NCBI GenBank assembly: GCA_036897095.1
Contig: JAYMSP010000524.1
Coordinates: 1-48,521 of the forward strand
Direction of reading: 5' to 3'
DNA from: Plantago elongata
Taxonomy: Eukaryota > Streptophyta > Magnoliopsida > Lamiales > Plantaginaceae
Length of the DNA stretch: 48,521 bases
Shown here in pieces: positions 8,997 to 22,200 of the stretch. The stretch's first letter is position 1; each line of letters begins with the position of its first letter. Below the pieces are notes generated by a model, which saw nothing but the letters and a program-made list of their open reading frames with translations, was not told the origin of the DNA and made no database searches. Position numbers and translations under genes: made by a program.

Positions 8997-11584
8997 ATGA
9001 CGTCTTTATTCTGGGTTCGAGGATTAATCCTTGTAGCATGCTTGTTTCCGCTCTTGGTCGACTGCAGAGTTCGCCATTACAAGTTCAATGTGAGTCCCCC
9101 CAAACTCTCGTGAATTGTTATTTCCAACTTTAATGAAACAGAGGAAATATATCTAAGTCGATAACATTAAGCTAGTAAGCGCAGTCGATCATGGCCCCTG
9201 TACTGATTTGAATGCATGAATGTTTTGATTGTTTGTTATCGAGGTTACATTATTCTCGAGCTTTCAAGTTATTGAGCTCCACGAATTTGGTAATATGTAA
9301 TCGTTATATGTTTGGTTTTACTAACTTAAATATTGGATAACTCTGATAATGAAGCACAACGATGCTCACCTTCATTAAAATTGGTCATCTTTGACGTTTA
9401 AAAAAATAAAATTGAATCCCTTCCAAATGGTAGATGATAACGCAGAAACTAGTTTCCTCTAGCTGAGTTTGTTGGCCAATATTACAAGGAACATAAGCGG
9501 GTCAATAATCTTTATGCTTAGGAGGGAAAAATTACACATAACTACCTTTCAATTTGACCTTTCCACATTTTACCTTCAGTCCCTAGAACAATTATATTAG
9601 GAACCCAAACACAGTTCACTTTTGTTCACAAAAGATCATTTGCAGAACTGATTATGGTGTGTGCAGGTTGTTATGAGAAACACAACCAGACTCTGCGCAA
9701 CAAAACCAATAGTCACAATTAACGGAAACTACCCCGGTCCAACTTTGTATGCTAGAGAAGGCGATAACGTGCTAATTAAAGTCGTTAACCATGTGAAGTA
9801 CAACCTCTCCATCCACTGGTAAGAAACTCAATGATGACGAACTTGATCAAGATTTACACGTATTTGTAACATTGCCTTGATTTCGTGATTTAGGCATGGG
9901 ATCAGGCAAATTAGAACCGGATGGGCAGATGGTCCTGCATACATCACACAATGCCCGATTCAGCCAGGGCAGACCTATACATACAACTTCACGGTCACAG
10001 GCCAAAGAGGCACACTCTTTTATCATGCTCATATCTTGTGGCTAAGGGCTACCGTTCATGGAGGACTTGTCATCTTGCCAAAGCTTGGTGTTCCATATCC
10101 TTTCCCAAAGCCTAACCATGAAAGAGTTGTTGTACTAGGTAAAGTCGACGAGTATACAATTTTATTTTGACACGAATTGTAGATTTTTAGATCGGTTTTA
10201 CTAAAGTTCATGATGTGGTTTTGCAATTCGTAGGTGAATGGTGGAAATCAGACACAGAAGCAGTCATCAATGAGGCTCTAAAGTCTGGCCTTGCAGCGAA
10301 CGTGTCCGATGCTCACACAATTAATGGACATCCTGGCCCTGTTTCAAATTGTCCTTCTACAGGTAAAACTCGAAACATGACTAGACAGATTTTAGATTAG
10401 ATGAAATTATTTCATTATTTTGCTGATATAATATGTAGGTGGCTACAAGTTAGACGTTTCACCTGGGAAAACATACATGTTGCGACTAATCAACGCTGCA
10501 CTCAACGAAGAGCTCTTCTTCAAAATAGCAGGCCACAAAATGACAGTTGTAGAAGTAGACGCGACATATGTCAAACCATTCAAAACAGACACTGCCATAA
10601 TCGCCCCAGGACAAACGACTAATGTGATCATTACAGCTGATAAACGGGTAGGAAAATTTGCAATGTCTGCCTCACCGTTTATGGACACTCCAATTGTAGC
10701 TGTGGACAACAGGACAGCCATTGCAACGATACATTACACAGGCACACTTACCAGCTCTCCAACGGCGTTCACTAGCTCACCTGCTCGCAATGCTACACCA
10801 ATAGCTGACAGTTTCACAAACTCACTCAAAAGTTTAAATTCCAAGGACTATCCTGCCAAAGTCCCACAAAAAATTGATCATTCTCTTCTTTTCACAGTGG
10901 GGCTCGGAATCAATCCATGCCCGAGCTGTAAAGCTGCAAACGGGAGCCGTGTTGTGGCATCTATAAACAATGTCACATTTACAATGCCTACAACTGCTCT
11001 TTTGCAAGCACATTATTTCAACATCAAAGGTGTTTACACAACTGATTTTCCTGGTAACCCTCCGAAGTCTTACAATTACACAGGCACCCCACCGGCTAAT
11101 ATGGGAACCACAACTGGGACAAAACTTTACAGGCTTCCATATAATGCTACGGTTCAGCTAGTTTTACAAGATACTAGCATAATTGCTCCTGAAAACCATC
11201 CAATTCATCTGCATGGATTCAATTTCTTCGTAGTAGGAAGAGGAATAGGAAATTTCAATCCCAAGACCGATCCAAAGAAATTCAATCTTGTTGATCCCGT
11301 TGAAAGAAACACTGTTGGAGTACCATCTGGTGGCTGGATAGCCATGAGGTTCCAGGCTGACAATCCAGGTAAAATTCAAATACTCGATCTCTGGACCTAA
11401 CTTCTTTGTGTCATTGATTTTGTATTGATCATCCAAAGTATGAATGTTTGTAGGAGTATGGTTTATGCATTGCCATTTGGAACTGCACACAACATGGGGA
11501 CTTAAAATGGCATTCGTAGTCGATAATGGGAAGGGCCCTAACGAATCAATTTCGCCACCACCAAAAGATCTTCCCAAGTGTTGA
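8997..11584 (+). CDS. Laccase (multicopper oxidase), complete, six exons, 559 aa
   Basis: This is a secreted blue copper oxidase that would oxidise monolignols or other phenolics in the cell wall. Exons are 8997-9089, 9667-9818, 9894-10138, 10234-10362, 10439-11368 and 11454-11584. They total 1680 nt, all introns are GT-AG, and there are no internal stops. Residues 1-23 form a signal peptide (hydrophobic [11 protein letters not shown]). The four copper motifs are intact: HWHG (81-84), HAH (126-128), HPIHLHG near residue 463, and HCHLELH (522-528). Leu533 is at the T1 axial position. Many N-x-S/T sites suggest heavy glycosylation. Exon 5 carries a miR397 target site. Length and motifs are those of plant lignin-type laccases, probably the LAC2/4/17 group (inferred). 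A truncated Gypsy element begins about 300 bp past the stop. Confidence 0.95.
10488..10508 (+). promoter_or_regulatory. miR397 target site in laccase exon 5
   Basis: The 21 nt here pair with plant miR397 (uc-auugagugcagcguugau-g) at all but two positions. The mismatches are opposite miRNA nucleotides 3 and 21. Pairing across the cleavage centre, miRNA positions 10-11, is perfect. The site falls on the codons for LINAALNE, the place known to be targeted in Arabidopsis LAC2, LAC4 and LAC17. It indicates post-transcriptional repression of this laccase, for example under copper deficiency. The miRNA sequence is from memory. Confidence 0.8.
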
Positions 11585-11884
11585 ATCTGAAGATTCAAAT
11601 TTTAGAATACAGAGTTTGAAAGTTCAGAGTTCAAACCATGAAATGAGAGACAAACGAGGTTGAATGCGAACAATATGGAGTCGAAGAGAGTGATATCATC
11701 ACAAGATATAAAATGATTTTTTCCTTCTGATTGTTGTGAAGAGAACTTTTCTCAGATTGATATTAAGAATATGAATTGTGTTATTAATTTTTTTTGTAAA
11801 AAGGGATATATTGAATTGTTTCAATTATTCTATATAATTTGCAAGTCTAAAGGAGATATGAATCCCAAATTTATATCACATACG
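11585..11884. other. Laccase 3' flank, AT-rich
   Basis: Presumed 3' untranslated and downstream sequence. No second gene is visible before the retroelement. Confidence 0.4.
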
Positions 11885-12269
11885 CTTCTCTAACATTCCC
11901 AATCTCTTCTCCTACTCCATTTGAAGTTGGGAACTTGACTCTATTGTGGAGCAGAGAAGAAATGGCTCCAAATTGGTTGAGACCGAGCCATCCTAAGATA
12001 ACATTATAGTCAAAGACGCGGCTTACAACCACAAAGAGTACCGTTTGGTGACCTTGTCTGTAACGTTCCTATAGAGACTTGGAGGGGAATGGTTCCAACC
12101 GGCACACTGTAGACTCTCCCATATTCAATGTTTCTCAAATTCATCTGATCCACAATTCATTTAAAGATGATATCAGAGGAGCTTACTAGTATCAATAAAC
12201 ACTTTGTTGACCTTGTAAGTCGCACACATGTGAATCCCTAAGATCTTCTCCTCCAACAGTTGGAGAGGG

Positions 12270-14189
12270 TATCTCACTATCATTAAAGGAGATTGAGCTG
12301 GATCATCTTAGAACATACGGTGCATAAGCTCTATCACTATGCCTTAAGTGTTGTGTTGTTTTTTCTTTAGCATTTCGATTGTCTCCTTCACTTGGACCTC
12401 CCGCTATAGGGACGGTTCTCCATCTCCAAGTCTTCTGGATAATCATCATATTTTTGTACATTTCGATGTGGAGTTTTCATAGGAGGCGGAGGCAAGGTTT
12501 CTACGTCAGACTCCAAGTCATGCTCCTCCCTCCTTCGCTCGATCCTTTCATGAGGAGAAGGTTCCTCCACATAGATTGGGTCCTTCAGTTTTTCGCCCCT
12601 AATCTAATTCTCAATCTTAGTTTTCATTTGGACACAGTCCTAAGTAGGATGGCTCTTGTATTTATGGAATCTAGAATACTCCTTGGAACCTTTACTTCTC
12701 TTGCTTTTGTGAGAGGGCTTGGACCACTGGACATCGAAGTTCCTCATTGATAGTAGCCAAGACATTCTCCCTTGGTCTATTCAGGCTGGTGTATTTTGTG
12801 TACCTCCTATCTTTGAAGTCATTCTTTTGATCTTGCTTCCACTGATGTTAAGTAGCATATTGTCTTGCTAGCTCTTTTCATTTTCTAGATCTGGATCGTA
12901 CTGGCACGCTCCTCCTATACTCTTCACCACACAAGACTCCCTCACAAAATCTTCTAAGTATTTTTCATTTGGAATATCTTCATTGAAGAGTTTCCTTTAG
13001 GATTTCATAATTGTAAGTGTTGCCATACAGGTGTCGGACCCGCTCTTTGACGTTGTGAGGCTCAACTTGGCGAACTTCAGCGTTAAACCGATCCATGAAG
13101 GTCCTAAGATCCTCATTATATCTTTGGATGGTCTCAATCAAATCCGCTATTGATCTCTTCCTCCTCTTTGCCTTATAGAATCTCTTCAGAAAGAGTGTGA
13201 GACTACATCTTCATAGGATTTGATTGAGCCATTGGGCAAAGCAATACAACAATCCATCACCTCTCCATAGAGGGTGGACGAGAAGTTGAGATCTTTCGTG
13301 TTATCATTAAGACCACTAGTATCCATCTTACTTTAATACCTAGTAAGATGCGCCACCGGACAAGTATCTCCGTGGTAGCGCTCCAAATTGGGGATAGTGC
13401 TCTCATGACGCTTCTTCTCCCTACAAATTGCATCACATAAGGGGTTTGGAGCTCTCATCATCACTTTAATTATCATGTATCTTCACCATTTTGATAAGGC
13501 TAGCAATCTGGGTTGCCAGAGACTTTTGTTAAATGTATATATGCTCAAGGGCGAGCTTTTTTCTTGTCCTGGATCAACTACCACACTCGAAGGAAGGTTG
13601 TTGGCTGGATCGTTACGATACTTTCAACCATTTGGTCCATTGCCCTTGTTTTGATGGAAACACGACAACTTACCAGCCTCGTCCAATCTGAGCCTATATG
13701 AACTTCTCCCGTGATGCTCTTGAGATGTAGTGGCTCTTCGGACGAGCAAGTGATGCATATCATCTTCTCTGACTTGTTCTCCAATCCTCTCCAAGACTAG
13801 GCGATTCTTATTCCTTGACTGAGCAGGCTCTGACAATGGCGGGGTTGGTTGGACATTGTTGGATCCAAATCAACCTTGCTGAATTGGCTCTCATTCATCC
13901 CGAACTCACTTGGTTCAATGACTTGGCCATTTGGAAGGGTAAAATTATTCTCACGTGGAGGACCATTATTCCTGACGGAGGAATGTGTTCTCTCCTTACT
14001 TTGACTAGTAAATCATAAACTCATTCATCCTCCGAGGAGGCACTAGCGGCATGAAAATCATTTGGATACTCCTCTAGAGGAGCTCCTAGTTGCCCGCATT
14101 CTCCTAGTAGGAGGCCTACTTCGGAGCTTTGGAGTTGGAGTCATAACCGTCGTAGTGGTGGCTCTAGGTGACTTTCTCTGTCTTGCCAT
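12270..14189 (-). pseudogene. Broken gag of the truncated Gypsy element
   Basis: The start at 14189 (MARQRKS) parallels MARTRKS in the first element. Downstream, short frames at 13836-13624 (SRNKNRLVLERIGEQ) and 13150-13065 (capsid core) lie in different reading frames. The gene is therefore interrupted by stops and indels. It would have encoded the structural polyprotein of the particle. No intact zinc knuckle was seen. Confidence 0.65.
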
Positions 14190-14241
14190 TGCTTTTAGAG
14201 TTATGAAACTTTTCGTAAGACTTCCCATAGACGACACAAAA

Positions 14242-15028
14242 TGTTGACGGTAAAGCCCCCCCCCCCCCCCCCCCCACTTGTTTGTTTTGTTTAAGTCGTA
14301 GAAGTCCAAACACTACAAATCCGTCCCGAGTTAAGGTCCAAAGCACTAAAGGGTAAGATTCTGCACAAGTAACTTTAGAGGGGGTTAGAACCGAATACCC
14401 GGTTTACGTGATGTCAAACCGGATAAAGACTTTACTTGAGAGAGAATGAAGATCTGCTACGTATTGAATTCAGTTTGGATAGTAATGATGGCTTAAGGTG
14501 ACGTGACTTACCATTAGCATTGAAATATGTGCCACTCATATAGACCTTGTCCTCAAAGGGAAGGTCTTCACTAGATCACACCAAGTGTAAGGCTCAGAAC
14601 ATGCCAACAGGTCATTGTTAGCTGACCCATGGCTCATAATGAAGACCTAATCCATTTTCCTTTTGGACTTTCATGGGGAATTTATTCATTCTTTGCGAAA
14701 GATTGGAGATTTTTGCAATCCATCCCGGACCTTCGTCCGAGAGTGTAGGTCCGGAGGCTTGGTCGAAGCTAAACAAAAAGTTGGTTCAAAGCTTAACAAC
14801 CTCAGACCACGTTCTCTCTTTTAGTGGTAGTTCACTTGGTTCCTTATGAGGTTAGGAGCTTGAGTCCAGATAATAGTCCATGATCGTACCTTCCATTTAG
14901 TCTTGAGCCTTATCTTAGGTCATTCAGACCCATGGACCTTGAGGCTTTGGACATTTATACAGCCTAAAACGCTTTAGGATTCGTTTTAAAGGCATCTATG
15001 ACGGGTTAAACATATTCCCGTATCAACA
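14242..15028 (-). repeat. Gypsy LTR, copy 2 (787 bp) with C-homopolymer
   Basis: Its termini match the LTR at 901-1680: catattcccgtatcaaca at 15011-15028 and tgttgacggtaaagcc at 14242. A run of about 20 C starts at about 14257. This may be real slippage or an assembly weak point. Confidence 0.75.
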
Positions 15029-15430
15029 GAGTTGTAGAGTAAATTGTTTTTAAAAAATAAAACAGCATGATCGGAACCAGTTTTTGACCCGTGAAATGTA
15101 AAATGGATGAAATTAAATACTAGACAATTTATGTACAATGTAAGGGGTCTCACCGAACTCTTCTAAATTCTAATATAATAGTATTTTTTTTATAGGATTA
15201 GGTATTTTAATTCAGGAATATTAAACGCAGTACAATTTTTAGTAAACGCAGGACGTAAATTTTATATATTACGAACAACACCACAACTATTTAATTAACA
15301 AAATATTCCTAAAATTTTAAATAATTACTATTTTACCTAAAAAAATATTTAAACATGTTTATTCGAATTATCCGAACAAATAAATCGAATAAATTTTTAA
15401 AAAATACGAAGAATACGAGAACCCGAAAAC
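15029..15430. other. AT-rich spacer, no gene
   Basis: Non-coding AT-rich sequence; no structure was recognised. Confidence 0.4.
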
Positions 15431-15650
15431 GTGAACAACTCCAGATCGGAGCTGTGCCGCCCCGACCAGTTTGATCGTAGCTCCGAGCAGATCTGATTGG
15501 AGTGCTTGACAGCTCTATATCAAAGCTGCACAACTTTGTTCTGGAGCAACACAACTTCGATTGGAGGTGTGCAAAGCTTTGAAAGCTCCAGATCGAAGCA
15601 GCCAAGCTCAGATTGGAGTTTTCAAAGCTCCGATCGGAATTGGTTCAGAT
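15431..15650. repeat. GATCGGAGC-type repeat block
   Basis: Short palindrome-like words (ccagatcggagctg, gctccgatcgg, ccagatcgaagc) recur about every 25-40 bp. The same vocabulary occurs at 3058-3200, 31590-31680 and 42420-43035. Open frames here are artefacts of the repeat. Confidence 0.45.
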
Positions 15651-16293
15651 ATGGTGAAAATTTGATTCTCGCCAGATCTGGTTCTGACCAGGACCCTAGT
15701 AGAACTGAGTCTGCTGGTTAGACCAGAGGGTATTGGACCATTTAAAAAAAAAATGTATTTTAGTTTTTTTAATTTTTTTTGTGTAAAGTTAGTAAATTTA
15801 ATTATACTAAACAATTAATAACGACTACGAATATGAATTATAACAATACAAACATTTGCAAATTCATCATTATTTGTAAAGTATCACTAATGATTTTATA
15901 ATATTAATTTTTGGTATACTATGGTACTGTAGTTTATATACGATTATATATTTTTGAAGATGTGATAATTTGATAAATTTTACGAAAAACAGAATTAATT
16001 CTATATTTATATAATTTAAACGACGTTTTATGATATATAAAAATATATTCAACGTCTAACAATCCCATTGATTTTATGATTTGGATCGAACCATTCCTAA
16101 TCAGTACGATCATTTCATATTAAAGAGAGACACCAATACAAGACATAGTACATACAGACCCACTAACCGGACAAATTAATACTACTACTGTGTATTTGGT
16201 GAGAGCAATAAACACCACTTAAAGCAAGTGGGTCGGTCTCCAACGCTTAACAAAGCTTGGATATGTACGTATATGGACACTAAAGTTTGAGGA

Positions 16294-19200
16294 ATGTTTG
16301 AGGCAATGCGATTGAGTTCATACAACTCGAGCTTCCTTCACCAACGAAGAAGTTCATCAGTTCCTGCTGCTAAAACCAGCCACTTTCAGATATTCTGCAA
16401 CAATCCTCTCCAATCCAAACAATCCCAATTATCACCATCAGAGTACGCAACGCAATTTCCTTACTTAGAAAATGCTCATTACTAATCAACAAACTTATTA
16501 TTACTAATTCTTCTGCTCACTAATTCCAATTCCTCTGTCAATAGCCAACCTCAACCACCTCTAATTTTGCTCGAGAAATACAAAGATGGCTCTTCCAAAA
16601 GGTTACTTAGTACGACTGTTTGGCATAGAATTGTAGTTGAATTCTCTCAATTCGAATTGCATTTTCCGTAAACACTTTAGGTTTTCAATTTCCCCCTTTC
16701 ATTTTCCTTGCTTAGCTTACAATCTGAAATGTGATATACTACTCTGCATTTTGAGCCAGGTATATTGTTGAAAGTGATTCCAAAATCAGGACCCTTCTCG
16801 AACAATATGTGCCCCTGACTAATTACACTATAGAGCGTGGTAATGCCGAATTGTTATGGCTTCCGAAAGTCGTCAGGGATTTTGTTCTGCCTTCTGGCTT
16901 CCCTGGTCAGTGCTCATTATACGCATATGCAATGGTACTTCAACTTTTGGATAGTTAGTGACTTATTAGTGTCTCATTGTTTTTTTTTTTAACTTATGTA
17001 GATACTGTTTCGGATGATTACTTGGCCTACATGTTGCTTCAGTTTCCGACTAATGTTACCGGGTGGATTTGTCATACTTTGGTTACTTCCAGTCTTTTAA
17101 AGGCATGCCAATCTAATTCTCTTATGCTCTTTTCATCGTCATTGTGTATTAATTATCCTCGTCTGAACTGAACTTTATTGTAGTACCCAGTATAACAAAA
17201 AGTTAAGAAATCCTAATTGGACTTAATGAGTTTTCAGACGAAGAGAACATAGCCTTATCACCCTAAAACCTTGCAACCAATGTCAATTATCCAATCTGTT
17301 GTCACCAAATTGCAACACATATTCTATAATAGTATGAAATATGAAACTTAGGCATTTTAAGTACGGAATTATTTTCTCATTCAGATTCAGGTTCTTAGGT
17401 CTTACCGTGTTATCAAACAATTACGCTGATGTTATGGTGGCTGAATTGATAAGCCTACTCGTCCGATCAAAAAGTTGCATTTTTTTTCTGAAAATTTTTA
17501 GAATTTTTTAATTTTGCTAATATATTTCATTTGCTACAACACGAACCAGGCAAGTTTGGAGTCAACGATTTATACTAAGTTCATTTTAACTATAGGCTGT
17601 AGGAGTAGGCTCATTTTCAGGATCTACAGCTGCAGCTTCTGCTGCTGCCATCAGGTAGAGCTGGAATTCTTATTCCATAATCTTTTTCTTGATACCTTTT
17701 CATAATGCAACTTATGTGAATATTAATTACTAATGTTTTCCTATTAAATTTCAGCACATCATGTTTGTGAGAAATATGAGAATTTAGTTGTCTTTTAAAG
17801 CTGACTGAGATTGACATTTTAAGCATTATCCGTTTGTCGTATTTGCAGATGGGTGACAAAGGATGGCATTGGAGCTGTTGGGCGATTGTTTATAGGCCTG
17901 CCTCCTCTCCAACTAGACATATTGTAAAAATGTCACCTTTATCTTCTCACGTTATGACTTTACATTTAATTTCAGGTGGAAGATTTGGCAATCTTTTTGA
18001 CAATGATCCTAAACAATGGCGCCTTTATGCTGACTTTATTGGCAGCTTTGGGAGGTTAAGCATCTTTGCTTTTTGTAAGAAAGTATGTGCTTGTTATTGT
18101 CTCACACTCTGATATCAATGCTATCTCCTGTTGCAGCATCTTTGATCTCAGTACCCAATTATATCCTGCTTTCTTTTTGCCATTGGCATCGGTTGGAAAT
18201 CTTGCCAAGGTAATAATATTAGCAAATCTATAACTCTCTCTTTCAGAACTCTTCTGAACCCCTATTCAAAAACAAAAAAAGGAAATTCCACGCCAACATA
18301 CACAGTTCCATTTGTCTCATCTATGGCAATAGTCAGCATTTCTTGGCTTCAAAGAGTGCATACATGTTCTTTGACTCTATCTAATTCTGTGAATATGTGG
18401 TGAATACCCTATTCCATAGCCTATTCAACAGAAAGTACCGATATAGAGTTCTGATATACATGATATCCATCTGGTAAAATATACATTCAGATGATTTCAC
18501 ATAGTTTCATAAATCCTGTTGTGTTGCAAGGATCATCCTTTTTTTTTTTTTTGATAATTATGGTATGGTCAGTCAGTGACGTCCAACTGTGCATTTCAGG
18601 CTGTAGGAAGAGGTCTAAGAGATCCTTCAATGCGAGTTATACAAAATCATTTTGCAATTTCCGGGAATCTGGGCGAAGTATCTGCAAAGGTATATATAAC
18701 TTTCACAGTTATTCATGATTGTCGAGTAATCTCTTGAGCTCAAGTACCTTTTTGTTGAAATTTAATTAGTATCCCGATATAGTAAGATTGAATGTTATTT
18801 GCACACTTAAAGGAGGCTTCATGGCTAGTAAAGAAAACATGAGAATTAGCGCTGGTGTGCAGTATGGAGAGAATTCATTTCAAATAGGAAAGCTACATCT
18901 CGGTGGTTATGTGAGCATACTTATCATATTATTTCCACAGTTCAAGCTACAATATTTCTAGGTACCCTATTTTCAATATTTCTAGAAATTTTCTGAGAGA
19001 AATTGTTCGTTCTGGTTTCTTCTCTTTTATCAATGTACTTCATAAGCACAGGAATACAACGCTCACTTAGCTCTCTGAATCTATAGAAAACAGACATGTA
19101 TACTCTTCGCACCAAACTTTCCCCACTTTCATTAATTTATATAGAAGATGTTCTGATGTAAGAGTAGATTAATTTTCTGATTCCATGATCCTATATTGTT

Positions 19201-22200
19201 ACAGCAATAGCCAGAAATTCCATCGTTTCTATATTCATTGTAGGATTAACAAAAACCATACACCTCTGATAATTGCTTTTCAACGATCAATCTGATGGAG
19301 GAAAAGATAAACTCAAAATGTCATAACTAATATTAACACAAAGAGGGTCAAATCGTCTGTGGGTACATAAACTGCTTGAATAGAAGTTATGGGGCAACCT
19401 GTAGAGTTATAACGTGGCATTACATCCAGCAGACCTAGCTTCAATAACCCATCTAAAGTCTCACGGCCAAATACATTTTGTCTTCACCTGCCATAGAAAA
19501 TTCTTTGTATTCTGCTTCCCTGGTCGAGAGTGAGACCACATCTTGCTTTTTACTCCATGCAGGGCCATAAAAAGAAAACATAACCTATTGTAGATCTCTC
19601 TGACCATCCAAATCGTAAACTCTAAATTGGCACCTGTAAAGCCACCCAATGAAAAATCTTCCAAGTGGCTACCATAGTTGGTGATTGCTAACCTTCTGAT
19701 GAGTATTATCTAATTGGAGTGATCTTTGCCGCTTGTGAAAATAAAGATCAGAACATTGCAGTTAACAATCGTATTGTAATGTTAAAGATTGATTTGCCAC
19801 ATGGGGATAATTAAGGAGATATGGTAGGTATAAGTAGCATCACTTTTTTTAGAGAGAATCCCGGGCATCGAATAAGATAAATCATGACCAAGTGCCCCAC
19901 GAGAAACAATAGAGATACAGAAAGGAACACTAACATGAACTAAGAAATCATGACAATGTACATTTTTTGACATCACAAGATAGAGTAGCAAATGAAGAGA
20001 AGAACTATAGTAGTGAACTAGTAATTCAACTTCACAAACAAGCAACAGAGAAAGTCCGTCAAGAATGGAACGACGAATTTATTCATCCAAACCAGAATCT
20101 AAAGCTCTTTCTTGAACCAATAGACACCTTTGCTCTTAGTCCCTTCCTCCGGCTCCACATAAATGCATTCCTTAAACTCTCTCCAGATTGCGTTCAGAAC
20201 AGGTGTACTGTCATAGTTATAGTACTCACCCAGTATTGGTTTGATGGCATTCGTTGCCTCCACAGCATGATAGTGCGGAATGGTGGAGAACAAGTGGTGC
20301 AGAACGTGTGTATTGATGATGTTATGCGAAATATGGTTCATGCCGACAGCATAGCCCCCACTATAGTCCCTATCAACTGTCGATAAAGCCCCACGTATCC
20401 AATCCCACTCTGATGAATCATAGCGAGGCAAGGCGGGGTGAGTATGATGCAAGAAGGTGACCATGGCAAGCCATGTTTTCAACAAGAGAAAAGGGCCAAT
20501 ATAATGGAAAAACAGCCAAGGAAATCCTTTTACTGTTGTCAGGATGTAAAGTGCATAACTGAAAGCAAGAATGCCGGCGTTTGAGATCCATACTAGAGGA
20601 CGCTCCTTAACTGTAAATATTGGGCTATATGGATTATAGTGGGAGGCGAACCTTCCGTAATTGCGGCCATAGAAATTGAAAAGTAGATACCAGTGCCAGC
20701 CAAATGTGAATAGGACGCCTATCTTGATAGCTCGGCCGATTGGATTCTCTATATACTTGAAGAATGCTGGAATTTTGGCCTTACATTTCGAGACATGGAC
20801 TTCTTCGTACTCCATTGATCCAGTGTTAGCATGGTGTTTACGGTGGCTTATACGCCATGAGAAGTATGGAACACCAAGCGAGGTGTGGAGGATCATGCCA
20901 ACAATGTTGTCGAGCCAAAGGTACTCGCTGAATGCATGGTGGCCACATTCGTGGGCAAGGACCCATATGGCAGAAAATACAAATGACTGGCAGACCGAGT
21001 AGAGAGGCCACACAAAGTAAGAGAGAGGGTGCGGGAGGAGGTCGAAGTAGTTTGAGGCGACATAGTACAAGGAACATAGGATTGTGAAATCACCGACGAC
21101 ATAGGAAAAAGATTTTAGGACCGATCGCTTGAAGCAATGGGGTGGGATCGCTTTCTTTAGATCGCCAATGGTGAATGGAGGATTTGTGTGTGGTAGGACT
21201 TTAGCACGGGCTAATCTAGCCATTGAACTGCAAAAGCTATGAATATTTGATGGATAACTTTTTGTGATATGAAATGCAAACACCTAGGCCTGATATTTAA
21301 ATACTAGCAAGCAGTTGGTAGTGCAATTTATGGTGATGTGAATCTTAAAATTTAGTCCCTGCACTTTGGCCTTTACCTATGAGTGTACATATGCATCTCG
21401 TCCAAACGCTCAGACTTATATACAGGCGTGTAGTTAATCTATATCTATTACTTCTCTGACATAAAGAGGAAATAAAATAAGATCTTATAGTTGACAAATG
21501 CTTTCCCTGTCTTAAAGCTATAGATAACTCTTGCTTTGAATAGCATCGTCAATTTGAAAACTCAAGCAAATAGCTATTTTTGGGGTTAACTTCATAAAAT
21601 TTGCTGGAATTTGAAAATTTTGGCAAGGTGCTGGACCTTTCTTTTTCATTTTATTTTCAAATTATTTTTGTTCATCATTCATTTTCCTTGAACAATTAGA
21701 AAGTACTCGGATAAAAAAACTGCATAAACATTACAAAAAAATGTACAGAAACGCCGATGTGGAACGAATTGTAGTGACCTTATCTATCAATGTATAAAAT
21801 TCCTGGGAGTGGAACTAATTGTAGCTGGAATTCACTCTATGCTGTAGCCTTGTAGAGATATATTGCAATCTGAAGCTTTAGTTTCTACGGAATTGAAAAC
21901 TGTTCCTTATCCGATATGGTCAAATTTGCAGGAAGAAGTTTGGGAAGTAGCTGCTGAGTTGGTTGGCCTTGCTCTAGGCATACTGGCTCTTGTATGATGA
22001 CCATCTTTTAACGATTCTGTTCTTCAAGATATAAGCCCCCAGTCATGTATTTATTTGGTGATTACTTATTTGGAACCATTATTAGGATACACCTGGAATT
22101 TCGTCGTCGTATCCTGTGCTGACATCAACATGGCTGGGTATGCGGCTCCTACACCTATGGTTCCGCTATATGTCCCTCTCAATTCTGCAGTTTGATACAG

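Larger units (their letters stand above)
11885..15028 (-). mobile_element. Ty3/Gypsy retrotransposon, truncated copy (LTR, gag, protease)
   Basis: Read on the minus strand: LTR 15028-14242, a degraded primer-binding site, a gag start MARQRKSPRA at 14189, gag core remnants, then a protease remnant, ending abruptly near 11885. The gag core is recognisable at about 13150-13065, where a frame reads ETIQRYNEDLRTFMDRFNAE. The protease tail at about 12000-11900 reads ILGWLGLNQFGA followed by VKFPTSNGVGEE, as in Gypsy proteases. Reverse transcriptase, integrase and the 3' LTR are missing, and gag is broken by several frameshifts. It is the same family as the element at 1-1680. Confidence 0.75.

Noticed and set aside
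10477-11400. 307-codon open frame starting MLRLINAAL as a separate gene
   Set aside because: It is laccase exon 5 read from an internal Met and through the intron 5 donor; the joined six-exon gene explains it.
15333-15721. 90- and 74-codon frames near 15.5 kb
   Set aside because: They arise from the GATCGGAGC-type repeat block, on both strands.
20676-21002. Plus-strand 108-codon frame and minus-strand 79- and 69-codon frames inside the desaturase
   Set aside because: They are shadow frames of a well-conserved coding sequence, with no family resemblance and no splice context.
21224-21283. 20-residue N-terminal extension of desaturase copy 1 (and 33886-33948 in copy 2)
   Set aside because: The conserved TATA box would place the transcription start downstream of, or at, the upstream ATG; FAD2 proteins align from the later Met.
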